Part shown: positions 29,455-38,410 of the stretch, piece after piece | Numbering within the stretch: position 1 is the stretch's first letter | Layout of the letters: each line of letters opens with the position of its first letter | Source: an uncultured Clostridia bacterium | Lineage (GTDB): Bacteria; Bacillota; Clostridia; TANB77; CAG-508 | Direction: 5' to 3' | Length of the DNA: 64,000 nucleotides | Assembly: GCA_934167175.1 (NCBI GenBank) | Contig: CAKPKF010000003.1 | Location: 1 to 64,000, forward strand | Position numbers and translations under genes: made by a program | The notes under the pieces: generated by a model | Told to the model about the DNA's origin: nothing | The model's input: the letters and a program-made list of their open reading frames with translations, nothing else | Databases searched by the model: none

Positions 29455-30669
29455 TTATTCTTTGTAATTATAGTTTATTTTTGCATTTATTAAAGCATCG
29501 TTATCTTCCTCAATATTTATTGCTTTCCAATCTTCTTCTGTTCCTTCATAATTTACTGTTTTTAGATTTGTACATCCACTAAATGCTGCATAACCTATTT
29601 CTGTGATATTTTTAGGTATTGTTATACTCTCTAAACTTGTGCAATTATCAAACAAATACCTATCTATTCTCGTTACTTTTTCTGGTATATTTATATCTTT
29701 TAGCTTAGTACAATTTGAAAATGCATCCTCTCCTATTGATTCAACACTGTTTGGTATTTTTATGCTTTCTAAGCTAGTGCATCCTCTAAATGCCATTTCC
29801 TCTAGTATATATACTCCTTCTTTTAAATTTATATTCTCTAAAATTTCGCATCCTCCAAATGCATATTTTCCTATATCTGAAACACTACTTGGAATATCAA
29901 TACTTTTTAAGCTTTTACATTCTGCAAATGCTTCTGGTCCTATTTCTATTACACTGTTTGGTATTTTTACGCTTTCTAAGCTAGTGCATCCTCTAAATGC
30001 TGCAATTCCTATATATCCAAATCCATTTTTTATAATAATATTTTTTATATTTGGTGCATTAAAATGCCCTATTGCATCTATTTTCTCACCATTTATTTCA
30101 TGTGGTATTACATATGTCTCTAATGGTGCTTCTTTTCCTGAAGCTCCTTGATTGTATCTATAATATTGGCTATAATTTGCTATCCCTATGTAACTTATTC
30201 CATCTTGATATAACTCTAAATATTTTTCATCTGTTGGCAAATATCCCAAGTTGCTTAATTTTGATATTTTCTTTCCTTCTCCGTTTTTTTCATAATACCA
30301 TAATTCATTATTTTCTATTATAAATACATCTTGTTTATTGGCTCCATTTCCATACTGCCCTTTTTTACCTAATAGTTTATTTATGTTTATTACTCCTTCT
30401 TCATTTATATAGCCTTTTTCTAACAAATCTGTTATTTCTACTTTTTCTCCACTTTCCGTTTTTGATATTTCTAAGTCTGCTATTGCTAATTCTAATGACT
30501 CTTGTACATCTTTTTCAAACGAAATTTTTGATGTTTCCTTACTTCTAGTTATTATTCCATTATCTCCTATTACTAAACTTATTGTCACTCCTGCTAGAAT
30601 TAATAATACTATTACTGTTATTATTAATGCTACTAATGTGATTCCTTTGTTCTCTTTTGCATTTTTCAT
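29455..30669 (-). CDS. prepilin-like N-terminus plus leucine-rich repeats (paralogue C)
   Basis: A 404-residue surface protein. Residues 1-9 (MKNAKENKG) and the following ITLVALIITVIVLLILAG form a type IV prepilin-like signal, with cleavage expected after Gly9. Residues about 45-150 are shared nearly verbatim with the two upstream paralogues (SFEKDVQESLELAIADLEIS and on). From about 200 to the end it has BspA-like leucine-rich repeats of the form G-L-F-x-C-x-L-x-x-I-x-I-P (e.g. AFRGCTSLESVKIPNS). Such repeats bind host or matrix proteins in known cases. Last of three tandem copies in the polysaccharide cluster. Confidence 0.85.
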   Translation of the reverse strand: MKNAKENKGITLVALIITVIVLLILAGVTISLVIGDNGIITRSKETSKISFEKDVQESLELAIADLEISKTESGEKVEITDLLEKGYINEEGVININKLLGKKGQYGNGANKQDVFIIENNELWYYEKNGEGKKISKLSNLGYLPTDEKYLELYQDGISYIGIANYSQYYRYNQGASGKEAPLETYVIPHEINGEKIDAIGHFNAPNIKNIIIKNGFGYIGIAAFRGCTSLESVKIPNSVIEIGPEAFAECKSLKSIDIPSSVSDIGKYAFGGCEILENINLKEGVYILEEMAFRGCTSLESIKIPNSVESIGEDAFSNCTKLKDINIPEKVTRIDRYLFDNCTSLESITIPKNITEIGYAAFSGCTNLKTVNYEGTEEDWKAINIEEDNDALINAKINYNYKE

Positions 30670-30705
30670 TTGTTATACCCCTTTCTTTGATTATTTGTTT
30701 TTTTC

Positions 30706-30730
30706 TGGGAGAACACTGTTCTCCCCTACA
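30706..30730. repeat. GGGAGAACAxxGTTCTCCC palindrome, copy 1
   Basis: GGGAGAACACTGTTCTCCC with CTACA behind, between paralogues B and C. A second copy with one changed base lies between paralogues A and B, so the spacer was duplicated with the gene or is a dispersed element. Confidence 0.75.
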
Positions 30731-30756
30731 AATTTTTAATACTAATTTCTTCTTTT

Positions 30757-32079
30757 TTAGTCTTGATATTTGTAACTATAATTTATTTTTACATTTTTTA
30801 ACTCATCGTTTCCATTTTTAATATTTATTGTTTCCCAATCTTCTTCTGTCCCTTCATAATTTATTGTCGTCAAATTTGTGCATGAATTAAAAGCATAATA
30901 TTCTATTCTTTTTAATGTTTTTGGTATTGTTATATTTTTTAGATTACTGCAACCATAAAAAGTATATGCGTATATATCACTAATATTTTTAGGAATTACT
31001 ATACTTTTCAAAGCTCTGCAACCATAAAATACTGACCCAGATATCATTTCAACACTATTTTTCATTGTTATATTTTCTAATTTACTACAATTAGAAAATG
31101 CTGATTCTTCTATAATCTTAACTGTATTTGATACTGTTACATTTCTTACATTACCCTTAAATGCATTTTTGCCTATTTCTGTAACCCCATCTAGTATTTC
31201 TACATTTTCTTTTCCTCTTGAGCAACAAATTAATTTTGTTTTTTCTTTATTATATAATATTCCATCCACGCAAGTATACGCTTCATTATCTTTATCTACT
31301 TCTATATTTTTTAGATTTGCACAATCTCCAAGTGCTGATGGTTCTATATATAGCATACTTTTTGGGATTGTTATACTTTCCAAATTTGTACACCCCTCAA
31401 ATGCGTATGGCTCAATAAATTTTAATCCTTCTCCTATTACAATATTTTTTATATTAGGTGCATTGAAATGACCTACTACTTCAATCTTTTCTCCATTTAA
31501 TTCGTTTGGAAGAACATATGTCTCTAACGGTGCTTCTTTTCCTTTTGGTGGCAGTGCATTTTCATAATAATCATTGCAATTAGCTAAATTTATAGCCATT
31601 CCTTTATCTGACCATTCTTTTAATTCAAAATAATTTTCTGGTGTTTTCAAATATCCCAAGTTGCTTAATTTTGATATTTTCTTTCCTTCTCCGTTCTTTT
31701 CATAATACCACAATTCATTATTTTCTATTATAAATACATCTTGATTATTTGCTCCGTTTCCATACTGCCCTTTTTTTCCTAATAGTTTATTTATGTTTAT
31801 TACTCCTTCTTCATTTATATAGCCTTTTTCTAACAAATCTGTTATTTCTACTTTTTCTCCACTTTCCGTTTTTGATATTTCTAAGTCTGCTATTGCTAAT
31901 TCTAATGATTCTTGCACATCTTTTTCAAATGATATTTTGGCCGTATCCTTGCTTTTGTTTATTAAGCCATTTTCTCCTATTACTAAGCTTATTGTTACTC
32001 CTGCTAATATTAATAATATTATTACTGTTATTATTAATGCTACTAGTGTTATTCCTTTGTTTCCCTTTGCTTTTTTCAT
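30757..32079 (-). CDS. prepilin-like N-terminus plus leucine-rich repeats (paralogue B)
   Basis: A 440-residue paralogue of its neighbours. It starts MKKAKGNKG|ITLVALIITVIILLILAG, the same prepilin-like leader, and shares the conserved 45-150 block and the LWYYEKNGEGKKISKLSNLGYL bridge (split here). The repeat half is the longest of the three and has an insertion with KTKLICCSRGKENVEIL, giving two adjacent cysteines near residue 285. It ends with the same TNLTTINYEGTEEDWE cap as the others. GAAAGGGGC precedes the ATG. Confidence 0.85.
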   Translation of the reverse strand: MKKAKGNKGITLVALIITVIILLILAGVTISLVIGENGLINKSKDTAKISFEKDVQESLELAIADLEISKTESGEKVEITDLLEKGYINEEGVININKLLGKKGQYGNGANNQDVFIIENNELWYYEKNGEGKKISKLSNLGYLKTPENYFELKEWSDKGMAINLANCNDYYENALPPKGKEAPLETYVLPNELNGEKIEVVGHFNAPNIKNIVIGEGLKFIEPYAFEGCTNLESITIPKSMLYIEPSALGDCANLKNIEVDKDNEAYTCVDGILYNKEKTKLICCSRGKENVEILDGVTEIGKNAFKGNVRNVTVSNTVKIIEESAFSNCSKLENITMKNSVEMISGSVFYGCRALKSIVIPKNISDIYAYTFYGCSNLKNITIPKTLKRIEYYAFNSCTNLTTINYEGTEEDWETINIKNGNDELKNVKINYSYKYQD

Positions 32080-32132
32080 TTGTTATGCCCCTTTCTTTTT
32101 ATTTTTTTGTTTAATTATGTATTTTTGGAATG

Positions 32133-32157
32133 TGGGAGAACACCGTTCTCCCCTACA
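32133..32157. repeat. GGGAGAACAxxGTTCTCCC palindrome, copy 2
   Basis: GGGAGAACACCGTTCTCCC with CTACA behind, between paralogues A and B; only the loop differs from copy 1 at 30707. Confidence 0.75.
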
Positions 32158-32178
32158 TTTTTTTATGTATTACCAATT

Positions 32179-33252
32179 TTATTCTTCGTATTTGTAATTA
32201 TAATTTATAGTTATATTTGCTAATTTATCGTTATTACTACTATCAATATTTATTTTTTCCCATTCTTCTTTTGTTCCTTCATAGTTAATTGTTTTTAAAG
32301 CTGTACATCCTTTAAAAACTTCCATATCTATATATTTAACATTTTTTGGTATTACTATAGTATTCAGATTTGTACAACTATTAAATGTCCATTTTTGAAT
32401 CCTTGTTATTTCCTTAGGTAATTTTATATTTTCCAAGCTACTACATCCCCAAAATGCACATTCACTTATATAAAGAACACTATTTGGTATATTAATATTT
32501 TTCAAACTACTACAGTTGCCAAATGCAAGGTTTTTTATTACTGTTACAGTATTTGGTATTTCTATATTTTTTAACTTGGTACATTCTGAAAATGCACATG
32601 TTTCTATTTTCTTAAATCCTTCTTTTATAATAATTCTTTTTATATTAGGTGCATTAAAGTGCCCCACTGTATCTAATGTTGTTTCATTTATTTTATTTGG
32701 TATAACATATGTTTCTAATGGTGCTTCTTTTTTTCCAGTTATCCAGTCTCCGTAATATGTTTTGTACTCAGCTAAGTTTATGGTTGTTGCTTCTATTTGA
32801 AATTCATTTGCTAGTGTTGGCAAATACCCTAAATTGCTTAATTCTGATATTTTCTTTCCTTCTCCACTTTTTTCATAATACCATAATTCATTATTTTCTA
32901 TTATAAATACATCTTGCTTATTTGTTCCATTTCCATACTGTCCTTTTTTTCCTAATAGTTTGTCTATGTTTATTACTCCTTCTTCGTTTATATATCCTTT
33001 TTCTAATAAATCTGTTATTTCTACTTTTTCTCCACTTTCTGTTTTTGATATCTCTAAGTCTGCTATTGCTAATTCTAATGATTCTTGTACATCTTTTTCA
33101 AACGAAATTTTTGATGTTTCCTTACTTCTAGTTATTATTCCATTATCTCCTATTACTAAGCTTATTGTTACTCCTGCCAAGATTAATAGGATTATTACTG
33201 TTATTATTAATGCCACTAATGTGATTCCTTTGTTCTCTTTTGCATTTTTCAT
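32179..33252 (-). CDS. prepilin-like N-terminus plus leucine-rich repeats (paralogue A)
   Basis: A 357-residue paralogue, the first and shortest of three. The N-terminal prepilin-like leader (cleavage after Gly9), the conserved block to about residue 150 and the C-terminal cap CTALKTINYEGTKEEWEKI match the others, while the central leucine-rich repeats (SECTKLKNIEIPNTVTVI, FGNCSSLKNINIPNS) are fewer and different. Variation confined to the repeats suggests the repeats are the target-binding face. It follows the GT2 gene closely on the same strand, with GAAAGGGGC before its ATG. Confidence 0.85.
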   Translation of the reverse strand: MKNAKENKGITLVALIITVIILLILAGVTISLVIGDNGIITRSKETSKISFEKDVQESLELAIADLEISKTESGEKVEITDLLEKGYINEEGVINIDKLLGKKGQYGNGTNKQDVFIIENNELWYYEKSGEGKKISELSNLGYLPTLANEFQIEATTINLAEYKTYYGDWITGKKEAPLETYVIPNKINETTLDTVGHFNAPNIKRIIIKEGFKKIETCAFSECTKLKNIEIPNTVTVIKNLAFGNCSSLKNINIPNSVLYISECAFWGCSSLENIKLPKEITRIQKWTFNSCTNLNTIVIPKNVKYIDMEVFKGCTALKTINYEGTKEEWEKINIDSSNNDKLANITINYNYKYEE

Positions 33253-33283
33253 TTGTTATGCCCCTTTCTTTGGTTATTTATTT

Positions 33284-34087
33284 TTAATAATTCAATTTTC
33301 CCTTACAATCTCTATATTCTTTTGCACCTTTTTTCATATATTTTATAGCTTCATTTATTCTTAAATTTTCTTTGTATTTTTTTCTTTTCCTTATTGCAAA
33401 TTGCAATATAAGTAAAAAACATAAAGTAGAACTTATTCTATAAAAAATTGCACCTTTTGATATAAAATATTCTTTGTTATACCCTTTAAACCATGAACTT
33501 TCATTTTTAGGCTTTATACAAATTAATTCATCAATATATATTACTTTTAATTTTTCTTTTATTGCATCACGTATCATAATAGCATCTTCTCCAAAAAAGT
33601 ATTTGCTTCCACTTCCAAATTCTTCATCAAACTTTATCTTTTTTAAAATGCTATTTCTTTTAAATGTAATTTGATTAGATGAAACTCGCATTGTATCTAT
33701 AATGTTTATTCTATTTTTTCTTATTGGTGAAGTTTTTCTTTCTTCATTTCTGTCATCTATTTTGAATATTATTGCATCTGCATCAATATTTTTTTCATAT
33801 GCTTGCCTTATTATTTCTTCATAATTATCTACATATTCTATATCATCATCTGCTATTACACATATATCCGCTTCTGATTTATTTATTGCTCTGTTTCTAC
33901 TCTTACTCAGTCCTTTTTCTTTATATAAAAATAATTTATTCTTAGAATTCGATATTTCTTTATTTTCATTTTTTTCTACTTGGCTAATTGTAATAGAACT
34001 TGTTCTAACATTCATTTTGTTAATTAATTCATGATTTTCTTCTTCCGTATATATATTCATTGTTGATATTAATACATCTATTTTCAT
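33284..34087 (-). CDS. family 2 glycosyltransferase
   Basis: A 267-residue GT-A fold transferase. LISTMN near the N-terminus, GLSKSRNRAIN near residue 75 and the DXD-type metal motif VIADDDIEYV near 92 are visible; FGSGSKYFFGEDAIMI near 165 is acceptor-side. It ends with a hydrophobic stretch STLCFLLILQFAI, so it may be membrane-anchored at its C-terminus. The ATG (AGGAG upstream) lies 59 bases inside the 3' end of the sugar transferase gene, a larger overlap than usual. Confidence 0.85.
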   Translation of the reverse strand: MKIDVLISTMNIYTEEENHELINKMNVRTSSITISQVEKNENKEISNSKNKLFLYKEKGLSKSRNRAINKSEADICVIADDDIEYVDNYEEIIRQAYEKNIDADAIIFKIDDRNEERKTSPIRKNRINIIDTMRVSSNQITFKRNSILKKIKFDEEFGSGSKYFFGEDAIMIRDAIKEKLKVIYIDELICIKPKNESSWFKGYNKEYFISKGAIFYRISSTLCFLLILQFAIRKRKKYKENLRINEAIKYMKKGAKEYRDCKGKLNY

Positions 34088-34685
34088 TTTTACTCCTAAA
34101 TAATATTTGTATTGTTTTTCTTATTATTCTCATATCTCCTTTTAGTGTATGTTTTTTATAATATACCGCTTCTATTTCTAGCCTTTCTTTAAATTGTTTT
34201 TTGCTTTCTTTTTCTATTTGCCATTCACCTGTTATTCCAGGTTTTACTTTTATTATTTCATCATAATATTTTCCCATATATCTCTTTTCTTTTTCCATGT
34301 ATGGTCGTGGACCTACTAATGACATGTCACCTTTTAGTATATTTATAAACTGTGGGAACTCATCTAAGTTTCTTTCTCTTAATATTTTTCCTATTTTTGT
34401 TATTCTAGGGTCTTCTTCTAATTTTCTATTGGTTTTATATTCATTTTTTAATTTTTCATTATGTTTTAGTAGTATTTCTAACATTTTTTCTGATTGATTA
34501 ATCATTGTATTATATTTATATATTTTAAATATTTTTCCATCTTTTCCTATTCTCTTTTGCGTGAAAAAAATATTGCTTTTATCTTTAAATATTATTTTCA
34601 ATACAACTATATATATTGTTAATGGTATTAATGCTATTATACCTACTATACTAAATAAAACATCTATTATTCTTTTAATTTTCAT
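34029..34685 (-). CDS. undecaprenyl-phosphate sugar transferase
   Basis: An initiating sugar-1-phosphate transferase of the bacterial sugar transferase family, which loads the first sugar on undecaprenyl phosphate at the inner face of the membrane. The N-terminal MKIKRIIDVLFSIVGIIAL includes the membrane segment; IFFTQKRIGKDGKIFKIYKYNTM, LRERNLDEFPQFINILKGDMSLVGPRPY and VKPGITGEWQI are the family motifs (each given in part). ATG 34685 is chosen over an ATG four codons upstream because GAAGGGG precedes it. It is the first gene of the surface cluster. Confidence 0.92.
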   Translation of the reverse strand: MKIKRIIDVLFSIVGIIALIPLTIYIVVLKIIFKDKSNIFFTQKRIGKDGKIFKIYKYNTMINQSEKMLEILLKHNEKLKNEYKTNRKLEEDPRITKIGKILRERNLDEFPQFINILKGDMSLVGPRPYMEKEKRYMGKYYDEIIKVKPGITGEWQIEKESKKQFKERLEIEAVYYKKHTLKGDMRIIRKTIQILFRSKNENRCININNEYIYGRRKS

Positions 34686-34790
34686 ACCCCTTCTCAATTT
34701 TTATACATATTTTCATTTATATTTTATATTACCAAATTTCTACTGTCAATTGTTTTTTGTGCACTTATTGAAACTGCTCTATACATAGCA

Positions 34791-34827
34791 AAAACTAGCA
34801 AGTTGTATAGTTTTACTTGCTAGTTTT
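34791..34827 (-). terminator. terminator of the 34837 acyl-CoA synthetase gene
   Basis: AAAACTAGCAAGT pairs exactly with ACTTGCTAGTTTT; T-rich on both sides. Confidence 0.85.
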
Positions 34828-34836
34828 TTCATTTTG

Positions 34837-36537
34837 TTATTTTTTTAATTCTTCAAATCTTTTTATTTTAGCTGTTGTAGTTTTTATCATAGGTTCATCT
34901 GTTATTATAAGATTTTTTATATATTTATATTTAGGCATTAGTTTATTTATTTTTTTGATGTCTTTCCATATAATTTCTCTTAATTCTTCTTCATCTATAT
35001 CTTTATATTTCTCTTTTACATATTCTTTGTTATAAACTATTTTCGCTGAAACAACTAAATCATCTTCTTTTTCTTTTCCAAACACCATAACTTCTGAAAC
35101 ATATGGCAATTTACTTATTAATTGTTCTATTTCTTCAGGATAAACATTTTTTCCGTTTTTTAATACTATTACATTTTTTTCTCTTCCTGTTATAAATAAG
35201 TATCCATCTTTATCTATATATCCTAAATCTCCTGTATAAAACCATCCATCTTTTAATACTTTTTTAGTTTCTTCTTCCATTTCATAATATCCTAACATTA
35301 CGTTAGGTGCTTTTGCCATAATTTCTCCAATCCCATCTTCGCTTTTGTTTTCTATTTTTATATCTACTTGAGGCATTGGTAATCCCACAGAACCATATCT
35401 TATGTGTTTTTCATTTTCAGCACATAATACTGGAGAAGTTTCTGTTAGCCCATATCCTTGCACTGTTAGTATTCCAAAATCATTGAACCCTTTTGCTACT
35501 TTTTTGTTTATTCCTGATGCTCCGCTAATAATAACTCTTATTTCTCCACCTAGTTGATTAAGTATTTGCCTAAATAATTTTCTTCTTATATCTATATTTA
35601 ATTTTAATAGCATATTACTTAATTTTAGTGCAAGTTCAATTAATTTTGTTTTGCCTTGTTTTTCTATTTCTTTATATATATTTTTATACATTGCCTCTAA
35701 TAAAAGTGGAACACAAACAAATGTTGTGACATGATATTCTTTTAAATTTTCCTGTATATGTCTTAATCCATCACAAAAAACATTTGTAGTTCCATTAGCT
35801 AAGAAGAGTATTAATCCTGTTGAACCAAAAGTATGATGTAATGGCAAGAATAATAAATTTACATCTTTATCATTTAAATTTTCTGTACACTGCATATCGT
35901 ATATATTAGTAGCAATGTTTTTGTTAGATAACATTACAGCTTTTGACAAAGATGTTGTACCTGACGTAAATATAATTGTTGCCATGTCATCTGGATTTAT
36001 TTTATAATCTCTAAATCTTGTATCTTTTTTTTCTAATAAATTTTTTCCTTTTGCTTTTATATTACTTAATGATTCAAATCCTTGTGTTTCTCGCATTGAA
36101 ATGAAATTTTTAATTGTACTTCCTTCTGCCTGAATTTGTTTCATTGTTTCAATGTATTTATCTTCAAATATTATAGCATCTGCCTTGCTTCTTTTTAAAG
36201 ATAATTTTATTTCATCTTCTTGCAACCCTTTATCTAATGGTATAATTATCCCTACTCCACATAAGACTGATATATATGTTGTTGCCCATTCATATGTATT
36301 ATTTCCTATAACAGCAATTTTTTTACCTTGCAATCCCATTTCTATTAGGCCTGTTCCCAATTCTTCTATATCTTTTTTAAATTGCTTATAAGTAATTTTG
36401 GTGTATTTTCCTTCCTTTTTTTCTTTGTTTTTTACAATAAACGCTTCCTTATCTCCATATTTTTCTACTGCCTTATTAATGTATTCTCTTATTGTATCAA
36501 ATTTTTCTGCTGGATATATTTTTTCTAATCTTTTCAT
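34837..36537 (-). CDS. long-chain acyl-CoA synthetase (AMP-forming), first paralogue
   Basis: A 566-residue adenylate-forming ligase that activates a fatty acid with ATP and CoA. It has the P-loop IIFTSGTTSLSKAVMLSN near residue 190, QGYGLTETSPVL near 360, GWFYTGDLGYIDKDGYLFITGR and the C-terminal KNVYPEEIE, KTTTAKIKRFEE with the catalytic Lys region. Long-chain enzymes of this form carry the GYGLTE motif. A second, longer paralogue lies at 42004. It is next to a DUF1836 regulator gene on the same strand with a 23-base gap. Confidence 0.9.
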   Translation of the reverse strand: MKRLEKIYPAEKFDTIREYINKAVEKYGDKEAFIVKNKEKKEGKYTKITYKQFKKDIEELGTGLIEMGLQGKKIAVIGNNTYEWATTYISVLCGVGIIIPLDKGLQEDEIKLSLKRSKADAIIFEDKYIETMKQIQAEGSTIKNFISMRETQGFESLSNIKAKGKNLLEKKDTRFRDYKINPDDMATIIFTSGTTSLSKAVMLSNKNIATNIYDMQCTENLNDKDVNLLFLPLHHTFGSTGLILFLANGTTNVFCDGLRHIQENLKEYHVTTFVCVPLLLEAMYKNIYKEIEKQGKTKLIELALKLSNMLLKLNIDIRRKLFRQILNQLGGEIRVIISGASGINKKVAKGFNDFGILTVQGYGLTETSPVLCAENEKHIRYGSVGLPMPQVDIKIENKSEDGIGEIMAKAPNVMLGYYEMEEETKKVLKDGWFYTGDLGYIDKDGYLFITGREKNVIVLKNGKNVYPEEIEQLISKLPYVSEVMVFGKEKEDDLVVSAKIVYNKEYVKEKYKDIDEEELREIIWKDIKKINKLMPKYKYIKNLIITDEPMIKTTTAKIKRFEELKK

Positions 36538-36560
36538 ATTCCAATCTCTCCTATTATATT

Positions 36561-37073
36561 TTAAAATTTTTTCAAAAAGGCTTTTTCAACATATAGTTTG
36601 TTCACAAAAGATAACACAACATTTTTTAATACATATCCTTCAAATGTAATATCTTTTTCATTTTTGTACTCTTTTCCTGCAAAAACTGCGCTTACGGCAT
36701 TTTCCAATTCGTTGCAAAAACTGTCATATGCTTTTTCAATAGATACTTTTTTAGTACCAATTTCCATTAGTTTTGCAACATCATTTATACTATATATTTG
36801 TTTTAATATGGAAATAACAAATAATTTTGCTATATGTTCTTTATTATATTTTTTATTTACTGTTGAACTCATTATTGAGTTTTTAACGTAATTGTTAATC
36901 ATTGTTTTAGTAAGTATATGCCCTTCTTTTTCTGCATCTGTATAATTTAATAAATAATTATCTAAATAGCAAATAACTTGATCTATATACAAAGCTATAT
37001 TGGGTAATTCATTCCATCTTGGTATATGGAAATCTGCTATTGCTTTATTTTCATATTTTATTTCTTTTTCCAT
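36561..37073 (-). CDS. DUF1836 family protein, MerR-like regulator
   Basis: A 170-residue protein of the DUF1836 family. FHIPRWNELPNIALYIDQVICYL (given in part) near the start, ILTKTMINNYVK near 60 and NKEHIAKLFVISILKQIYSINDVAKLM near 80-106 are the family signature, of the winged-helix MerR type. The start is put at ATG 37073 because a consensus promoter (TTGACT-17-TATTAT) lies directly in front and would start transcription near 37084; a longer frame to 37100 begins inside the -10 box. It probably controls its own and/or neighbouring genes. Confidence 0.8.
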   Translation of the reverse strand: MEKEIKYENKAIADFHIPRWNELPNIALYIDQVICYLDNYLLNYTDAEKEGHILTKTMINNYVKNSIMSSTVNKKYNKEHIAKLFVISILKQIYSINDVAKLMEIGTKKVSIEKAYDSFCNELENAVSAVFAGKEYKNEKDITFEGYVLKNVVLSFVNKLYVEKAFLKKF

Positions 37074-37090
37074 AATTACACCCCACGCGT

Positions 37091-37152
37091 ATAATATCAT
37101 ATAAGAAACAACTAGTCAACATATTGACTGGTCATACTAATTGTGATATAGT
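37091..37152. promoter_or_regulatory. divergent promoters with -35 boxes fused in a palindrome
   Basis: Minus promoter: TTGACT (37119-37114), 17 bases, TATTAT (37096-37091). Plus promoter: TTGACT (37124-37129), 17 bases, TATAGT (37147-37152). The two -35 hexamers form the palindrome CTAGTCAA-CATA-TTGACTGG, an operator-like site that would block both promoters when bound. Confidence 0.8.
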
Positions 37153-37198
37153 TTTAAATACTATATAATATATCAATAAAAACTATGGAGGTGTTAAT

Positions 37199-37879
37199 GT
37201 GAAAAGAACGAAATTAGCTGATAGAATTTTGCCAACTTATTCAAAAGGAGAAGAAATTTTTAATATGACTTCACATATTGTAGGAGGCACTTTAGGAATT
37301 GTAGCACTTGTTTTGTGTATTATATTTTCTGCAATTCATGGTAATAGTTATGCAGTTGTTAGCAGTGCAATATATGGTTCATGCATGATATTACTATATA
37401 CAATGTCTAGTATTTATCATGGTTTGAGTCCTGTAAAACATACCAAAGCAAAAAAAGTTTTCCAAATATTAGATCATTGTTCTATTTTTTTATTGATAGC
37501 TGGTTCATATACTCCTTTTGCTCTATGTACTATTAGAGAATTTGATACCGCTACTGGTTGGTGGATTTTTGGAGTTATTTGGCTAGTAACTGCTTTAGGC
37601 ATAACTTTAAATTCAATTGATATAAAAAAGTTTAAGTTATTCTCTATGTTATGTTATTTATTAATGGGATGGTGCATTATTGTAAAAATCCATTTATTGC
37701 CTGAACTATTAGGTCTTCCAGGATTTATTCTTTTACTTTCAGGTGGAATTTCTTATACTATTGGGGCCATATTGTATGGCATTGGAAAAAAACATAAATA
37801 CATACATTCCGTATTCCATTTATTTATATTACTAGGAAGTTTGTTACATTTTTTCTGTATATTATTTTACGTTATATAA
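37199..37879 (+). CDS. hemolysin III family (YqfA/PAQR-type) membrane protein
   Basis: A 226-residue protein with about seven membrane segments. Family motifs include EEIFNMTSHIVGG near 20, MSSIYHGL near 70, LDHCSIFLLIAGSYTPF near 92 and a late HSVFHLFILLGSLLHFF. Conserved histidines H27, H73, H93, H203 and H216-like positions fit the metal-binding PAQR fold. Known members are not proven toxins; a membrane hydrolase or receptor-like role is possible. The start is GTG 37199 with GGAGGTG upstream. Divergent from the DUF1836 gene and sharing its operator region. Confidence 0.9.
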   Translation: MKRTKLADRILPTYSKGEEIFNMTSHIVGGTLGIVALVLCIIFSAIHGNSYAVVSSAIYGSCMILLYTMSSIYHGLSPVKHTKAKKVFQILDHCSIFLLIAGSYTPFALCTIREFDTATGWWIFGVIWLVTALGITLNSIDIKKFKLFSMLCYLLMGWCIIVKIHLLPELLGLPGFILLLSGGISYTIGAILYGIGKKHKYIHSVFHLFILLGSLLHFFCILFYVI

Positions 37880-37914
37880 ATAACTTAATTTCATTAAATA
37901 CATTTTTTACTATA

Positions 37915-37953
37915 AGAACAAATCTGAAGGCTGAAAAATTCCAGATTTGTTCT
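37915..37953 (+). terminator. terminator of the hemolysin III gene
   Basis: AGAACAAATCTG pairs with CAGATTTGTTCT and is followed by ACTTTTT on the plus strand. Confidence 0.85.
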
Positions 37954-38046
37954 ACTTTTTGCTTCTTTGGAAATTAAAAATTTCAATAAATTTGTTCAAT
38001 CGAAGAAAATTATTTTATAAGTTTTCTCTATAATAAAAAAGAAAAT

Positions 38047-38073
38047 GCGAGAGAATTTAAAAAATTCTCTCGC
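38047..38073 (-). terminator. terminator of the 38126 gene
   Basis: GCGAGAGAATTT pairs exactly with AAATTCTCTCGC; the minus strand then reads ATTTTCTTTTTTATT. Confidence 0.82.
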
Positions 38074-38125
38074 TTCCAGTATTACATATGTTTGTACATA
38101 GCTTTTATATCAATTATTATAATTT

Positions 38126-38410
38126 TTATTTTGACATTTCTATTGTTTTTGGTAATGACAATACAGCAAAATAATCAGTTTTTGAATCTCTGTCGTTATT
38201 TTGTAAAGGACTTACTATAACTTCTCCTCTAGAGTATTTAAACACATGTAATTCTATTTTTGAATTACCGTTACTAGATGATTTTAGTTTGTCTAACTCT
38301 GATAAGACATGATTAACTTTCCCTGGAAATCTTTTTACGAATTCCTCTAATTTTCTTTGAGCCTTTTGGCTAATTACAAATTGATTTAATATCTCTGCAC
38401 TTCTTAACAT
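38126..38410 (-). CDS. unknown 94-residue protein
   Basis: A small soluble protein. The N-terminal half is helical (LNQFVISQKAQRKLEEFVKRFPGKVNHVLSEL, given in part) and the C-terminal half beta-like (IELHVFKYSRGEVIVSPLQ). No cysteine, no membrane segment, no motif I know. It has GAGGAGGT before the ATG and its own terminator. Nothing nearby suggests a function. Confidence 0.65.
   Translation of the reverse strand: MLRSAEILNQFVISQKAQRKLEEFVKRFPGKVNHVLSELDKLKSSSNGNSKIELHVFKYSRGEVIVSPLQNNDRDSKTDYFAVLSLPKTIEMSK

Noticed and set aside
28402..29493. A 363-codon open frame on the plus strand antisense to the ligase-like gene
   Set aside because: It is an AT-rich shadow of the real minus-strand gene, with low-complexity Asn/Ile composition and no family features.
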